Assembly: GCA_019316985.1 (NCBI GenBank)
Contig: CP079215.1
Coordinates: forward strand, 1,550,001-1,614,000
Direction of reading: 5' to 3'
From: Paraniabella defluvii
GTDB lineage: Bacteria; Bacteroidota; Bacteroidia; Chitinophagales; Chitinophagaceae
Length of the DNA stretch: 64,000 bases
Shown: positions 63,923 to 64,000 of the stretch, piece after piece
Numbering within the stretch: the stretch's first letter is position 1
Layout of the letters: each line of letters begins with the position of its first letter
The notes under the pieces: generated by a model
Databases searched by the model: none
Seen by the model: only the letters and a program-made list of their open reading frames with translations
Told to the model about the DNA's origin: nothing
Made by a program: the position numbers and the translations under genes

Positions 63923-64000
63923 GTGAGACAAATTAAATACATAGTAATACACTGCACTGCTACGCCGCAGACCACAACTGTAAAGAGCATACAGAACTAT
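63923..64000 (+). CDS. N-acetylmuramoyl-L-alanine amidase, endolysin (truncated by window end)
   Basis: 26 codons from GTG at 63923: VRQIKYIVIHCTATPQTTTV. The IVIHCTAT strand contains the zinc-binding His of amidase_2/type 2-3 amidases. Completes the lysis cassette with the spanin-like genes. The rest lies outside the window. Confidence 0.72.
   Translation, partial: MRQIKYIVIHCTATPQTTTVKSIQNY

Overview
The window is a piece of a Bacteroidetes chromosome, probably of the Chitinophagaceae type. This rests on -7 promoter elements of the form TAnnTTTG, a TonB-dependent receptor with a carboxypeptidase-like N-terminal domain, SusCD-era lipoproteins, pectin and xylan degrading enzymes, and family resemblance of many proteins. 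The species assignment is inference. About 27.3 kb of host DNA is followed by about 36.7 kb of an integrated transposable (Mu-like) phage that runs off the right edge.

Nearly every gene longer than about 400 bases is broken by one or more single-base shifts, in housekeeping genes and phage genes alike, often at short homopolymers. I read this as indel error in the sequence, not as mass pseudogenisation, and I give reconstructed gene spans that bridge the shifts.

Host part, left to right: a secreted transglutaminase-like protein; a small lipoprotein; an intact beta-helix-like lipoprotein and a TonB-dependent receptor, both preceded by 11-bp-phased direct repeats resembling PhoB boxes; a DUF47 regulator with a PiT phosphate transporter; galE; an OmpR-type response regulator with its histidine kinase, then a universal stress protein and a bestrophin-like channel behind a five-fold 11-bp repeat; an M13 metallopeptidase; a surface protein; a DUF418 membrane protein; a Cof-type phosphatase; a glycosyltransferase and an LpxH-like phosphoesterase; then a polysaccharide-degradation cluster (sulfatase, GH43, pectinesterase, an acetylesterase fragment, and a second pectinesterase).

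The phage left end lies inside the second pectinesterase near 27.31-27.33 kb. From there: a LexA-like repressor facing left, a divergent promoter with operator half-sites, a small HTH protein, MuA transposase and MuB ATPase, a long early region (32-41 kb) of small mostly unknown genes (DUF3164, a second P-loop ATPase, a zinc-ribbon protein, a GemA-like protein, a secreted protein), then an inverted packaging block on the minus strand (small and large terminase, gp36-like, portal fused to MuF, gpG-like), then plus-strand ClpP-type protease, major capsid with a hydrophobic leader, tail tube, frameshifting tail chaperone, tape measure, baseplate proteins, a giant modular tail-tip/fibre protein, and a lysis cassette with a candidate u-spanin and an amidase.

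The observations I consider most unusual are two tRNA-like elements inside the phage early region (31865-31937 and 38060-38146) that share an identical 17-nt T-arm, each placed just after a stop codon; the sets of 11-bp-phased operators in the host; and the modular tail protein with duplicated carbohydrate-binding-like modules and 41-residue repeats.
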